A stretch of 64,000 nt of DNA, from positions 90,434 to 154,433 of the forward strand of contig MU129061.1 in the NCBI GenBank assembly GCA_014904985.1. The letters run 5' to 3'. Below are positions 43,794-54,589 of the stretch, one piece after another; position 1 is the first letter of the stretch; each line of letters begins with the position of its first letter. The position numbers were made by a program, and so were the translations under genes. The notes under the pieces were generated by a model. It did no database searches, was not told where the DNA came from, and saw only the letters and a list, made by a program, of their open reading frames with translations. Source of the DNA: Hydnum rufescens UP504 (lineage: Eukaryota > Basidiomycota > Agaricomycetes > Cantharellales > Hydnaceae).

Positions 43794-46207
43794 TTAGAGA
43801 GGAAATCCGTCATCAAACCCTTGATTCAAGCCCAGGTTCAAATCAGGGTACCTAGCAAACAGGGATGCCATCAAAGGATTGTCATGTGGGTTGTATTCTT
43901 GCTGGTTTTGACCATATCCCCCGGCCCAGTCCATTGGACCATTGATGGCACCACTTGGAGCATTCCCACTAAATTGACCATTGACAACACCATTGACGGA
44001 AGACCCAGCGCCACCCCAAGTAGTTCCACTAGATTGACCACCAACAGAACTTGCTCCACCTGGATTTTCAAAAGTATCTGTTACAGGGCCATCATTGTCA
44101 CTGGGCTCATCAATGAATTCAGCAGACATTGGATGCTTAGGGCCCATCTTCTTTTTCTTCCGTGAGGGGCCATCACCTTGAGAGGCCTGTTTCCTGGGCC
44201 CAGAAGCACCGCCTGCGATGGAAGTCCCATTGGCACTGTTGGCATCAGATTCGTTTGGCTCCCCCAGTCCATCCACTTGAGCAACAGTCAGGAGCGGGTT
44301 ATTGAATTGATCAGAGACGATTACAGTGTCACTGGGAAGCTTCCCATTATTCTCCTGGGTGATATGCTTGAGCTGAGTAACTCAGACCTTTGTTGAATCA
44401 TCCGATGGCTGGAAAAAGGTATGCCAAAGTTTCTTCCAACTCTCTGTTCGGACTACAGAGACATCAAGGGACAAGAGACTTGGAAATTCAGATTCCGCAA
44501 CCCAATTCTCAATCTTCAACTCGTTGTTGGCAAGGAATTGGGGGAGACTTGCCCAAGGTATATGCGGTACCCAACCGATCAGAGGAGTGAGAAGGTTATT
44601 GAGCTCCTCTGAAATCTCCTTCTGCATCAGATGCATGGACTTTGGAATCTTTTGCTTCTGATTTTGGCGTAAAAGATGTTGCCCCTGATAGACCAGGATG
44701 TGGGAATGAATCATCTTCAACGACATACTGTCTTTTGGGAAAGACAAATTTAGCCAGTCCTTCATCGCTGGCAAGCTGGTGAATAGAGCATTCTGTTTTG
44801 AAGCCGCCTTGTCAGGAACACTGCTGACGATTCCACAGAACCTGTGGATGTTCATAGTGGCCATCCATTTCAAGTCATCCTTCCAGTGCTTCGTAGTCTG
44901 CTTAATGACTTTGCCCATCGTGGCCAGTGAGAGGGCAATATCAAAAGCTTGGGCTGCCTTTGAGGCATTGTGCTGATCCACAAGCTCCTTTGATTTCTTT
45001 TTCCATGCATCGGAGTCTTCACCACCGTGTGCAGCAATGAGCTCACGATAGGCTGGCTGTATGACTTTTTCCACATACTCGTGATGGGGATGGTCTGGCT
45101 TGGGGTCCTTCTCATATGAGGCCTGATACACATTCCATGGATTCCCAGCACTTTGCCATTCTCTTGTGCTTATTGCAAGGTTCCCGATCTGCATCACAGA
45201 CTCAAGAGGCCTGTCCCACTCTTTTGCCTTGTGCTCAAGCTCACGGTTCATGGATTCAACAATGCCTCTGATCTCAGCGACTTGTTCGTCCGTAAATGGT
45301 CCACCCTGTGATTTGATTTGCGCAGTGTCACCCTCCTCAGCAACCAAGTCGTCATCCTCAACATCTGGATTCCCATCATTTGGATTTGGTGGATCCAAAA
45401 TGACCAAATTTTCATGCTGATGATATAGACCAGAAGGCTTGACCTCATGATCAAAATCCCCAATGAATGGAGAATTGCCAAACGTGTGAGATGAGGTATG
45501 ACTTGGGGGCTGGGGAGACCAAGTGGCGGCCTGAGCAGGGGACTGAGCAGGAGACTGAGTGGGAGGATGACCATGAGAGCGATTGTGAGATTGAGCACAA
45601 TGAATATGGGGCAATGGAGCATGAGGAATATGCAGCAATTGAGCATGAGGAATATGGGGTGATTGAGCATGAGGAATACAGGGCGATTGAGCATGAGGAA
45701 TATGGGGTGATTGAGCACAAGGAATACGGGGCGATTGAGCATGAGGAATATGGGGTGATTGAGCACGAGAAAGACCAGGAAATGGAGTGGGAGAACCAGC
45801 AGGAGATGGGGAGTGACCAGCAGGATTCGAAGAATAAGGAATGGACTGTAGTGGAAGTCAATTTAAAGCAATCTAGGAAATAAAATGGATAGGAAATGCA
45901 CTGTAGGTACACTGGGATGGTTTCTAGATCGAGGTGGAGCGAGCTGAACCGTTTGTTGGTGCAATCGCAATGATGGAATGTCAATAAACCACTCATTACG
46001 CTGAGGGACAGGGCGCGTAATGGGGGTGCTGGAAGCTTCGCCAGTTGTGTCAGAAGACTCTCTTGTCTGGGGCCCACTAGCAGATTCACTGCTCATTGAA
46101 GGGACTGTGGTGTCATTGGTTATTGTAGAGGACTGGGCCATTCGACCTGCCGGGGTGGCAGCAGGCCTTGTGGTCCTTTTTTGGGCTTGATATGTCTTAG
46201 GTGGCAT
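43794..46207 (-). pseudogene. Hypothetical transposon-zone gene H1 with AQSPHIPH repeats
   Basis: I cannot name a family. A first exon may start at 46207 (MPPKTYQAQKRTTRPAATPAG) and end near 45905. The main frame runs from about 45850 to the TAA side at 43794. It opens with a tandem octapeptide AQSPHIPH or AQSPRIPC (about seven copies, 45610-45780) and a TQSPAQSPAQ segment. An acidic stretch follows, then a long helical, Trp-containing region (NPWNVYQASYEKDPKPD, HWKDDLKWMATMNIHRF), a basic RKKKKMGPKHPM patch and a Gly/Asn-rich C-terminus. One in-frame TGA at 44382 splits it; the frame stays open on both sides, so a single C-to-T change of CGA would explain it. The region lies among transposons and is co-oriented with H2 and H3. 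Confidence 0.55.
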
Positions 46208-47130
46208 ATCGGGCTAGGAGTCAGCTCGTGAAAAAAAGTAGTAGAAGTGGGGGGTACAGAAAGTGCACCCTTGCAACTTCAGGCTACAACATTGAGGGAA
46301 CAGATGGTGAGATATCACACAGTGCAAAGTAGGAATAGGGAGAGTGCAAAAAACTGTGCTGTCCTAAACCAGACTTTGAGGGATTGAAAGTGTAGGGTAG
46401 TTGGAAGACAGTGAGTGCAGCAGGAGTGAACGAGATGCCAAAAAAAGCAGATGGAAAGCAGGTGATAGGGGTGCAGTGTGCACCGTCTTTGACCAGACTC
46501 TCCAAGAACCCCCAAAGGCTGGCAAGAGGTAGGAGTGGAAGGTGTAGCCCTGGGACTTCACAGGTTTGTTGGAAGACAACCAAGAGCCAGTAGAAGGAGT
46601 GTAGTGGATGGAAAGTCTTCAGTGGAGCAGGAAATAGGGAGTGTATGGTCACACTGTCCAAAACCAGACTCCACCAGAGACTGTTAATGTTGTGTGAGTG
46701 AATGATATTCCTGGACATTGCCAGTAAATGATTCTTCAGTACAGACGGATGTATATATTATTGTATGAATGAGTACATGCGCGATATATGTAAGATGATA
46801 ATATTAACATCAAGGAATGGAGGATAGAGAGGAAAGTGCGGGAGGTCGAAGGCAATGATGGGATGCAGGAAATGGCAGAGGGAAGGCAGCAATGAGCTGG
46901 CGGTGTGGGGAAATGGGCTGGTGGCAAAGGGGATGGTCGAATAGCATATGAACGAGAGTAAGGCTAGAGATATACCTATTCATCAATCCACTTGTGGAAT
47001 CGAGGCTGGTCCCTATTTAACTCCAAGACAATACACCACACCGGCCAGATCCTTGTTCATCCAAAATTCTCCATGCTCGAACGAACCTCGCTCCCTCCAA
47101 GATCAGCATATGCCCATCTGGGGATCTGGT
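46208..47130. repeat. Upstream region of H1 with imperfect tandem repeats
   Basis: Between about 46260 and 46720 a unit of roughly 115-150 bp recurs imperfectly, marked by ACCAGACT (near 46368, 46491 and 46664). It is preceded each time by a CTGT-CC or CCGTCTTTG word and followed by a GTGYAG-rich stretch. It lies just upstream of H1, where a promoter is expected. The right part encodes the C-terminus of H2. Confidence 0.5.
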
Positions 47131-48985
47131 GTATGTGTCAGGGCGACACTGCCATCGAAGCCACAAACAGAAAGAGGAAAGAGATTAATTAACCACATGC
47201 TATCGCAGTGGGAATCCTGAGTATACACCACACAACAAGGGATACACAAGTCTCGCACCTATTGCAGTGGGAATCCTGAGAGATCGAAACTGGTGATCCC
47301 CCAACTGCGAAGGGCTATAAATACTATTTCCTGCACACAGCCTCCACCCTTCCAGAGCCTTCTGCCATCTTCCATAACCTTCCGGATCCTCCTAGAATGC
47401 TGGCTCCACAGCCCATCAGTCAGCCTCCACAGCCACCATCACTAAGCCTCACTAAGCTGACGCAGCTGTGTTATGAATCCTGTGCGCACCTCCACATGGC
47501 TATGCCCCAACTTCCATATGTATCCCCCTTAGCGTATGTACTTCCAAGGCAGTGTATGCCTGGGTACTCCAAAGGTGTCCAAAGTGTCAAATGACCGTAA
47601 TGACGTGGATGGAGTACAGATTGGGACAGGTGATGTGGATTCAGGGACTGGGGGTAGAGGAGGAGGAGGGGGAGTCTGGATTGGCAACTCCATGGACTCA
47701 CGTGGGGAGCGAGGGAACAACAGGTGCTGACAAGGGTGCCAATGCTGCCACTGGTTGACTACCCAGCCCATAGCCTGCTGGCTGAGGCCTGATAGAACAA
47801 GAGCAATAATAATAAGAGAAATGCCAATAATGGCAAGGATGACAATAACCCCCATAGTGAATGGAGGGAGAGAGGAGACAAGAGCATTTGAGGAAGTAGG
47901 CGCCATATGATAGAGTCGATGAAGAATGATACTCTGATGGGTAAGTCCTTAGGTGGAAGCAAATGTCAATTTGATCCTGACAGTATGTCAGATATCATCG
48001 TGCCCCCAGGCACTGGCCAAATGTTCTCACAGAAAGCCAAAGCAGTACCCTTTGCTGGAGCCCTGTGCATGATCATCTGCATCTCCATGCGTCGCATACC
48101 GACTGTCACGGAGCCTGGGTCTTCCTTTCATGCACAATGGAGTTGTCTGCTGAGCCATTCAGTGTCAAACTCGACACTAATCATGGCACGAGTTCGCTCA
48201 TGCTTGGGAGGAGCAGGACAAGGGTCAAGTAATGCAGGATACTGAATATAGTTGAGCATCTCAGGGATAGCATCACCAGGTGTCGCGTAAGGGCATGGTC
48301 CAACAGCCAGGAGCTCCTGGATCTCAGCAGTTGAGATTGCATTGATGTACACCTCCTGCATGTACCTTACTTCAGCGACTCCAAAACAATTCACCAGTGT
48401 ATCCATGTACAGGAAAGGGAGAAGTGTCTTGCCACTGCATGAAGATACCAAGATGCTCCGACATGAATCCTGTTTGGCCACGTCCTTGAAGAGGAGGTAC
48501 ATGTGGTACATCGCGCCCTTCTTCCGAATGGGTTTCACCCTCTGTGCTGCCAGCACACCCAGATGAGAGTTCTGGTGCACCCAGGTCAAGGGGTCCTCTT
48601 GGCCATCGACACCTGCAATATCCAATGCATACCATTGGGCTAGCCTCAGGCATTCTGGTGGAGGCCATGGCGTGCTCACGTCTGAAACACTCGGTGCAAC
48701 ACTGGCAGTAGGTGCCACAGAGCCTTGAGGAAACAGCGTTGGCGCAGGCCCTAAGTGACTCAGGAGAGGTGTAGCCTCAGGTTGGGGTGGTGATGGAGGA
48801 TCCTGATGACTGGGCAGCAGTCCAGAGGGCAGCGGCAGTGTCTGACTGTGGCAATGCAGTTGAGATGGGCCTGGACATGCATACTCTCGGGATGGAGAGA
48901 GGGACAGCCTCCATGCTGGCTGTGGCAGGGGCTGATGGGTTGGTGCCTTTGAAGATGAGGCACTCTGCCAAGGTCCATCCCGCAT
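47057..48985 (-). pseudogene. Hypothetical transposon-zone gene H2, interrupted by a solo LTR
   Basis: Unrecognised family. The frame from 48985 reads MRDGPWQSASSSK, a Pro-rich N-terminal third, then a folded region with WYALDIAGVDG, LTWVHQNSHLGV and LLPFLYMDTLVNCFGVAEV, ending near AEIQELLAVGPCPYATPG and CPAPPKHERTRAM. A TGA at 48128 interrupts it, but the same frame continues. If the gypsy solo LTR (47136-47982) and one GTATG copy are removed, the frame stays open for about 20 more codons to a TGA at 47057. So the gene was intact before one nonsense change and one insertion. The motif T..(E)LQ(E)LL..GPxPxA also occurs in H3, suggesting paralogy. The true start is uncertain. Confidence 0.55.
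47136..47982 (-). mobile_element. Solo gypsy LTR with target duplication
   Basis: An 847 bp LTR bounded by TGTCAGG...CCTGACA and flanked on both sides by GTATG (47131-47135 and 47983-47987). The matching flanks and the lack of any internal gypsy sequence show a solo LTR made by recombination between the two LTRs of one inserted element. Confidence 0.92.
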
Positions 48986-49299
48986 CTGCCCATCACAATC
49001 ATCCCTGAAGCAGCCATGGCTCTGGCACTCAAGCTCTTGGGACGCTCAGGAGCTTGATGGCTCCCATTGCCTTCCCAACTCCCCAGGTCATCCCCTTGGC
49101 GGTTCTCGTTGCACTGCTTGTGGCCCCCTTGGTGGCTCCAGGGGTGATCTTGGCCTTCCTTTGGGGTGGCCAGAGTGGAAGGACAGACCTTGACGAGTGG
49201 GAGACCAGGCTCGATGAGGAGGAGAGGGGGACCGATGAAAAGAAGACAGAGCAGGGCGGGGAGAAGGTGCCCGGCAATGGTGGGACCAGGCATGGCCGG

Positions 49300-50631
49300 T
49301 GTTGGAGGGATAAATCCCTACACCATAGAATCCTCATCCTTGGCCCATTTTCCCTATGAATGAATCAATTATATGTCACCGCACTCATTTAATTATATCG
49401 CCATTCATTTATTCATGAAATCAATTGGATTCCTACCCTTTCCAACCCATAATATCACCTCATTCCTTTACCATGTCCACCAGTCAATTTATTGACTATC
49501 TGCTGGACTTCAACAGTCCTCATCAAAAAGGGGCAGTTTATGCCCTACTTCAAGTCCATTTTCTTTGGACAAGGCAATTCAACTTGCCATCTTTCTTCAA
49601 GACTGGGTGACTTGCCTGCTCTTCCAAGTCATCCTACTGCCTTAAGGGCGACAGATTGTGATTATGTAATGATGCGGACCAGGCCTAGTTCCAATTCTGG
49701 ACTCACGGATTCATCACATGATCCAGATAGGGGCTGCACTACTCTGAAGGAGTATTTTTCGAATTTCTCTGTCAGTTTTGATCGGATCGACTCGAAACAA
49801 CCGCGACCAGAAATATACGTAATCGTACCTATCGAACGGTATTAAACACGAAATGAATGGATCAAAAATGCGGTCCCTGTAACAATATCTTGCCATGATT
49901 CATACTCTGAAGGAGTATTTTTCGAATTTTTCCGTCAGTTTTGATCAGATCAACTCGAAACAACCATGCCCTGAAAGCTGTTGAAAATGCGCATCGAACG
50001 ATACCAAGGGAAAAATGAGCGGACGCGAACTCCATTTTTCACAAGACAACTCCCTCCCCATGACTCCCCCTTTGCTCCACCATTCAAAATAGCGAATTAT
50101 TTCCGGTCCTCTTATGTCCGATGGAGAAGACCCTCAGGGCGACCTATTCCACTTTCCTTAAGGGAACTTGTCCAGGGTTGAAGGAGAAATAGCATGTAAT
50201 GTGTCAATCTCCCCTTTTATCGTGAAATTGGAATATCTCCATCAGTTTTGAAGATTTTAACTTGATTTCTTTTTCTCTGTGTGTCCCTTAAGTCCGACTT
50301 TTTTACTTTCCATTGAGTCAAAGTCTGGATTGTACATTAGGTGCAGCTAGCACACAAATTCATTAGTTCTCCCCCTCCCTCCAGTTTGAAGCTCCTTGAA
50401 CAGCTGCTGGTCCCTGGGTGATTTCTCACTACAAAAAGTGAATTCTAACTACACTTTGACTAAGGTCTCAAGAAGCGATTCTTAGGGTGTGGTAATTTGA
50501 CTGAAAGACACATTCTCACTTAATTGCTTGGGCTTTGTTGGCTCACTGCAATTTCCCCTGTTCAAAAGACCTTCCCCCACTTGAACCTGAACATCCAGAT
50601 TAGATCCATGATCCCTTCTTTTGTCCTATCC
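49300..50631. repeat. Non-coding segment with a tandem repeat
   Basis: A 65 bp block (ACTCTGAAGGAGTATTTTTC...GACTCGAAACAACC) occurs at 49741 and again at 49904, 163 bp apart. The adjacent text AGGCCTAGTTCCAATTCTGG near 49683 resembles the copia leader, so this may be the leader of another retroelement. No gene is seen in the rest. Confidence 0.45.
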
Positions 50632-52221
50632 TCAATGACGTGGACAGTAGTTGGATTGGTTTTCAACCATCCTGCTTACACCGGGGGGAGACAGGGACCG
50701 GTGGCAAAACGGTGCACAGTGGGGAGGGAATGACACATGAGGGGGAGACGGCACACGATGAAGAGGAGATGGCACATGACGAGGGGATCGTGCACGACAA
50801 GGGGATCGCGAACGATGAGGGGATTGTGAACGACGAGGGGATTGCAAATGATGAGGGGATCGCAAATGATGAGGGGATCGCGAACGATGAGGGGATCGCA
50901 CTTGATGAGGAGGCGGGGACAAACGATGGGGAGATGGTGCACAAGGTGGAAATGGGTCACTCACTGGAGTGACAGGAGAATACATGGGAGCGCGAGGAGA
51001 ACCAGGCTCAAGAGAAGTAGGGGTTGGGGTCGGAGTGCATGGCCAAGCAGGATTCGGCACAGAAGCAGGGGCAGAAGGAACAGGAAGGGCAGGAACTGGA
51101 GGGGCAGGAACCAGAGGGGCAGGAAGGGCAGGAACCGGAGGGGCAGGAACCAGAGGGGCAGGAAGGGCAGGAACTGGAGGGGCAGGAACTGGAGGGGCAG
51201 GAACCAGAGGGGCAGGAACAGAAGAGGGAGCAGGTGCAACAGAGGCATGTCCACCCTGTTGAAGGCGCACATGCTCTTCTGCTTCCCGTTTCAGTCTTTC
51301 TGCTTCAAGCCTTTGAGCCTCCTCCAGTGCTCTGATCCGGGGGGCTGCTGCTGTGTCTGCCTCGGCATGCCATCTCTCCTGGGCAAGTTTTTTCATCTGC
51401 TTTTTTTTCACCTTTGAGGGGCCATCAGAGGATCTCCACAATTGCATAACTGCAGTCTCGAAGTCAGTTTGGGGAGGCTTCCCATTGTGCCATTTCCCCC
51501 TCTTCTTCCCCTGGGCACCTTGAAGAACTTTAGTAATTTGAGACTTTGCAGTACCATCTCCACTTTTGGCAGTGAGTACTAGGGCCTTTGCTTCAGCCTC
51601 CTGTTTTGTGTCCAAGTGAGGAGTAGGATTGAGATCGTAGTCCCCCTCATTCTCCTAATTATCGTCATCCTCATTGTAGGGGTTCCCCATGATGTCATCG
51701 TAGATATTGAAACCATGATCCTCCATGTTATCACCCACTGCCTTTGATGAAGAAGCCATTGGACCATCGTCCTCATTGACATAGATTTTTATTGCCTCCC
51801 CGAATTTGTATTTGTAATAGAACTTTGGCACCTTGTATGTCTGGGCAGCAGGCCATGGGCCACAACCAAGGAAGTCCTGTAAAGTGACCACATCAGTCTC
51901 GCAAATTTTGCCAGCAGGCAAAATGCACGATGCAGCTTCACAGAGAGGACGATCATTGCGATCAAGTTCACCAGGATATCCCAAATGCAGCCTGATGAAC
52001 CAATTGACTGGGTGCTGCACATGAACCAGTGGAACCTCGACATGTATGATATACTCGGCGACATTGACATTCTGCTTGTCCCACTTCTTCATTGCAGCAA
52101 AATATTCGGCCGCTGCAGCTGTGGCTGCCTCGGGAGAGTTGGGACAATGATTGGGCACAGTATCACGATGGTCATGATGCGGATACTCCACGACACCAAA
52201 GACTGGTGTGCCCATTTGCAC
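50632..52221 (-). pseudogene. Hypothetical transposon-zone gene H3 with Pro/Ser-Arg repeats
   Basis: A 530-codon frame on the minus strand is interrupted once, by TAG at 51655-51657; both sides are in the same frame, so a CAG-to-TAG change would explain it. The N-terminal part has NVAEYIIHVEVPLVHVQHPVNWFIR and VVTLQDFLGCGPWPAAQTY, which resembles the GPxPxA motif of H2. The middle is Lys/Arg-rich (KVKKKQMKKLAQERWHAEAD) with a helical EEAQRLEAERLKREAEEH coil. Next come tandem PAPPVPALPAPLV repeats encoded by a GC-rich minisatellite (51060-51240), and SRSPHHLRSP-like repeats (50770-50900). Function unknown. Confidence 0.55.
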
Positions 52222-52430
52222 AAGATCATCTACTGCTTGATGATCCGCAGGAGTAAGAGGTAAGCGATATACAGCCCCTACTCATTGATCATCTATCCCA
52301 AAGACAGGAAGGTCCAGGTTGTAGGTGCGGGCAATGTGGTCGATGGCAAGATGGATCACATATTCAGCGTACCCTTGGCAGTCATAAGCAAACCTCATGA
52401 GTATGTTCAAGTGAACATCCCCACTTGCCC

Positions 52431-52557
52431 AAACTATGGTTGCCGCAGTTTGGTTTTGGTTCAGTTTTGACCAATCTGCTCAAAACTGTAACCTGACCAG
52501 CAGTCTGGTTTCATAGTGGTTCAGTTCTGGTTTAAACTCAGTTTAAACCAGAACCCC
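52431..52557. mobile_element. Small repeat element, GGTTTTGGT(T)CAG family
   Basis: Begins ACTATGGTTGCCGCAG and ends with the near-palindrome GGTTTAAACTCAGTTTAAACC. A second, longer copy lies at 57188-57357 with the same order of motifs (ATGGTTGCC, GGTTTTGGTCAG, AAACCT..CCTGACCAG, GGTTTAAACCTGGTTTAAAC). It has no coding capacity, so it is a MITE-like repeat. Confidence 0.6.
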
Positions 52558-54197
52558 AAGATAGGGAGTGAGCCACAGGTTTTGAGTAATTAAAAGTGAC
52601 TACTACAGAGTTTCTGTCTCCTTTGCATCCCACTTTCTATGCACACCCTGTTCATAGCCCTCCCTTTCTTCCATTTGTTCCCTGTGCATCTTCCGAAGGT
52701 GGCCCTTAGCCAGCTGTATCTTACCAAAGTGTTCTGAAGTCAACTGGGTATGCAAATAGCTATCAGTGTCTTTACTAGAAGAAAAAACCTGTTCACAAGG
52801 AACTGATGATGCTTGAATGGCCAAGTAATCCTGTGCCATCAATGTGAGAACCGGGTATTGGCCTGTGTGATCCTAATCCCATGCTTAGTATTAATGAAGT
52901 CTTAAAAGGGGGAGAAGGGCCGAGAGTAAATATACCTTCCACCATTTCAACATGTTGAAGTTAGCCTTGGGTGCAAGAGGATCTACAATATATGCATCCA
53001 ATTATTTGCAAGCCCCAGATTCAGATGCTTCCTTCAATCTTCATGCTGTGACTGCATGGACACAGTGAGCATTTCCGTAACCTGCCTCATATGTACTTGG
53101 GACCGCGGTGTTAGGAATAGCTGCAGTCAGGTGGGCTCACTTTGCATCATATCGTGACTTGTATTTGTCAAACTAATGAGACCAAGTCATCTGTGAGCAC
53201 ACATTACAATAGAGACCCAAAGACTGACCTCAATTCGGAATTTCTCAAGTGCCTGCTCCACCCATATATCTTCCCACTCCTCCTGGATATATAAGTCTTT
53301 CATGCGAGGGTCCAGTACTAGAGGGAATAGCATATTTACATCACCAGTACCAACATTATGACACAGGGATGAACACACATGAACTTGCAACCGCCACAAG
53401 TGAATGGTCCGAGAGGTTGTAATATTTAGTCATGAGCTTCATGCCTGCCATGATTGCAGGTGCAAGTGAAAACCGGGGCTGTCGCGACATGGCCTCCCAC
53501 TGCAAGATAAAATTCTCAAAGGCAATAAGCAACCTCCACATGGTTGGCTCACTCTTGCCTGAGAATTGTTGCTGTACGAGATCAGCCTCCTGAATGAAGG
53601 TGAGAATATTATTTAGTCCATCCAAGTCCTGAGAGATTACAACTCTCGTACTTGAAGGACTTCACTGATTAGATTAGTTAGCTCCCATTCGGTCTCAGTA
53701 AGGGCATATTGAGAGTATTTCAGTGTTCCTTTTTCCGGGGTAGGTACACCTTCTTCTCCATCAGCATAACGAGTGAATCAGATAATTGCCTAAGTGTACT
53801 TAAATTCACTTAGTTCCATACTAAACCCCAAATCCATGGCACTGCATGCTTGCCTTTTTTTGCTCTACTACTCGCTTCAAGGCACTCAGCCAGGACCCCC
53901 AGCATGTGACCACATACGCGATCAGTTCAAGTTCCTTGATTCTGACATCCCGGCAACACTGGTGAAGGAAGTTTTTTGTGAGAGGTGAGCAGCGGACCTC
54001 ATGATCATAACCCTTGGTATTAGTAAGAGCCCAAGAACTATAATAATCTGCATACCTTTATGATAAATGCATGGATTTTGAAGAGTAGGCTCCCAGCGGG
54101 AAATGGATTTGTAGAATCAGCTTCGTCCATGCCAGTAATCAGATTGATGATGTCGCCTTCATCATCTTTGGGATTCCCAATGTCAGTGTTAAACGAG

Positions 54198-54205
54198 GCA
54201 CCAGG
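54198..54205. repeat. Target-site duplication of E1, left copy
   Basis: GCACCAGG here and at 58566-58573. The 8 bp length is typical of hAT insertions, and removing E1 with one copy restores the host transposase frame. Confidence 0.9.
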
Positions 54206-54280
54206 CACCTTGGTCAGTCATCTAAGCCTACCCAGTTAGGTACCACTTCCAGGGCAGATAATGGTACCTAAGTAGGTCCC
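54206..54280 (+). repeat. Left terminal inverted repeat of E1
   Basis: Pairs with 58492-58565. The shared blocks are TGGTCAGTCA, TTAGGTACCACTT, GGGCAGA.AATGGTACCTAA and TAGGTCCC. The same end occurs at 34215 in E0. Confidence 0.88.
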
Positions 54281-54589
54281 ATCACTATTCCAGCCAAAAT
54301 GGCCATTTTTATGATTTCACCTCCTGGCCCAGAATTGGCCAAAATGGCTGAAAATTGGCTGAAAATTGGCTGAAACTGGGACTTAGAGGATCAAGCCTTA
54401 GACTTACATGACCTCTAGCTATGTGGGCTTATCAGGGTTAATCACCATTATTATTATATTCCCTCTGGTGTTCCATTTATAATTATTTATTTATTATCAT
54501 GATCATACATACCCAGGTGGGGGCAGTATTTGTTTGGCAGTCTGATCTTTTGTTCTTATTAACTTATGTACATGTATTTATTTTATTTA

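Noticed and set aside
44382..44384. Intron between the two halves of H1
   Set aside because: The two halves are in the same frame with only one TGA between them; the possible GT-AG pair there is 15 nt apart, too short to splice.
50842..51417. Arg/Gly-rich plus-strand frame of 191 codons
   Set aside because: It is the complement of the repeat-rich part of H3 and follows from its GC-rich minisatellite.
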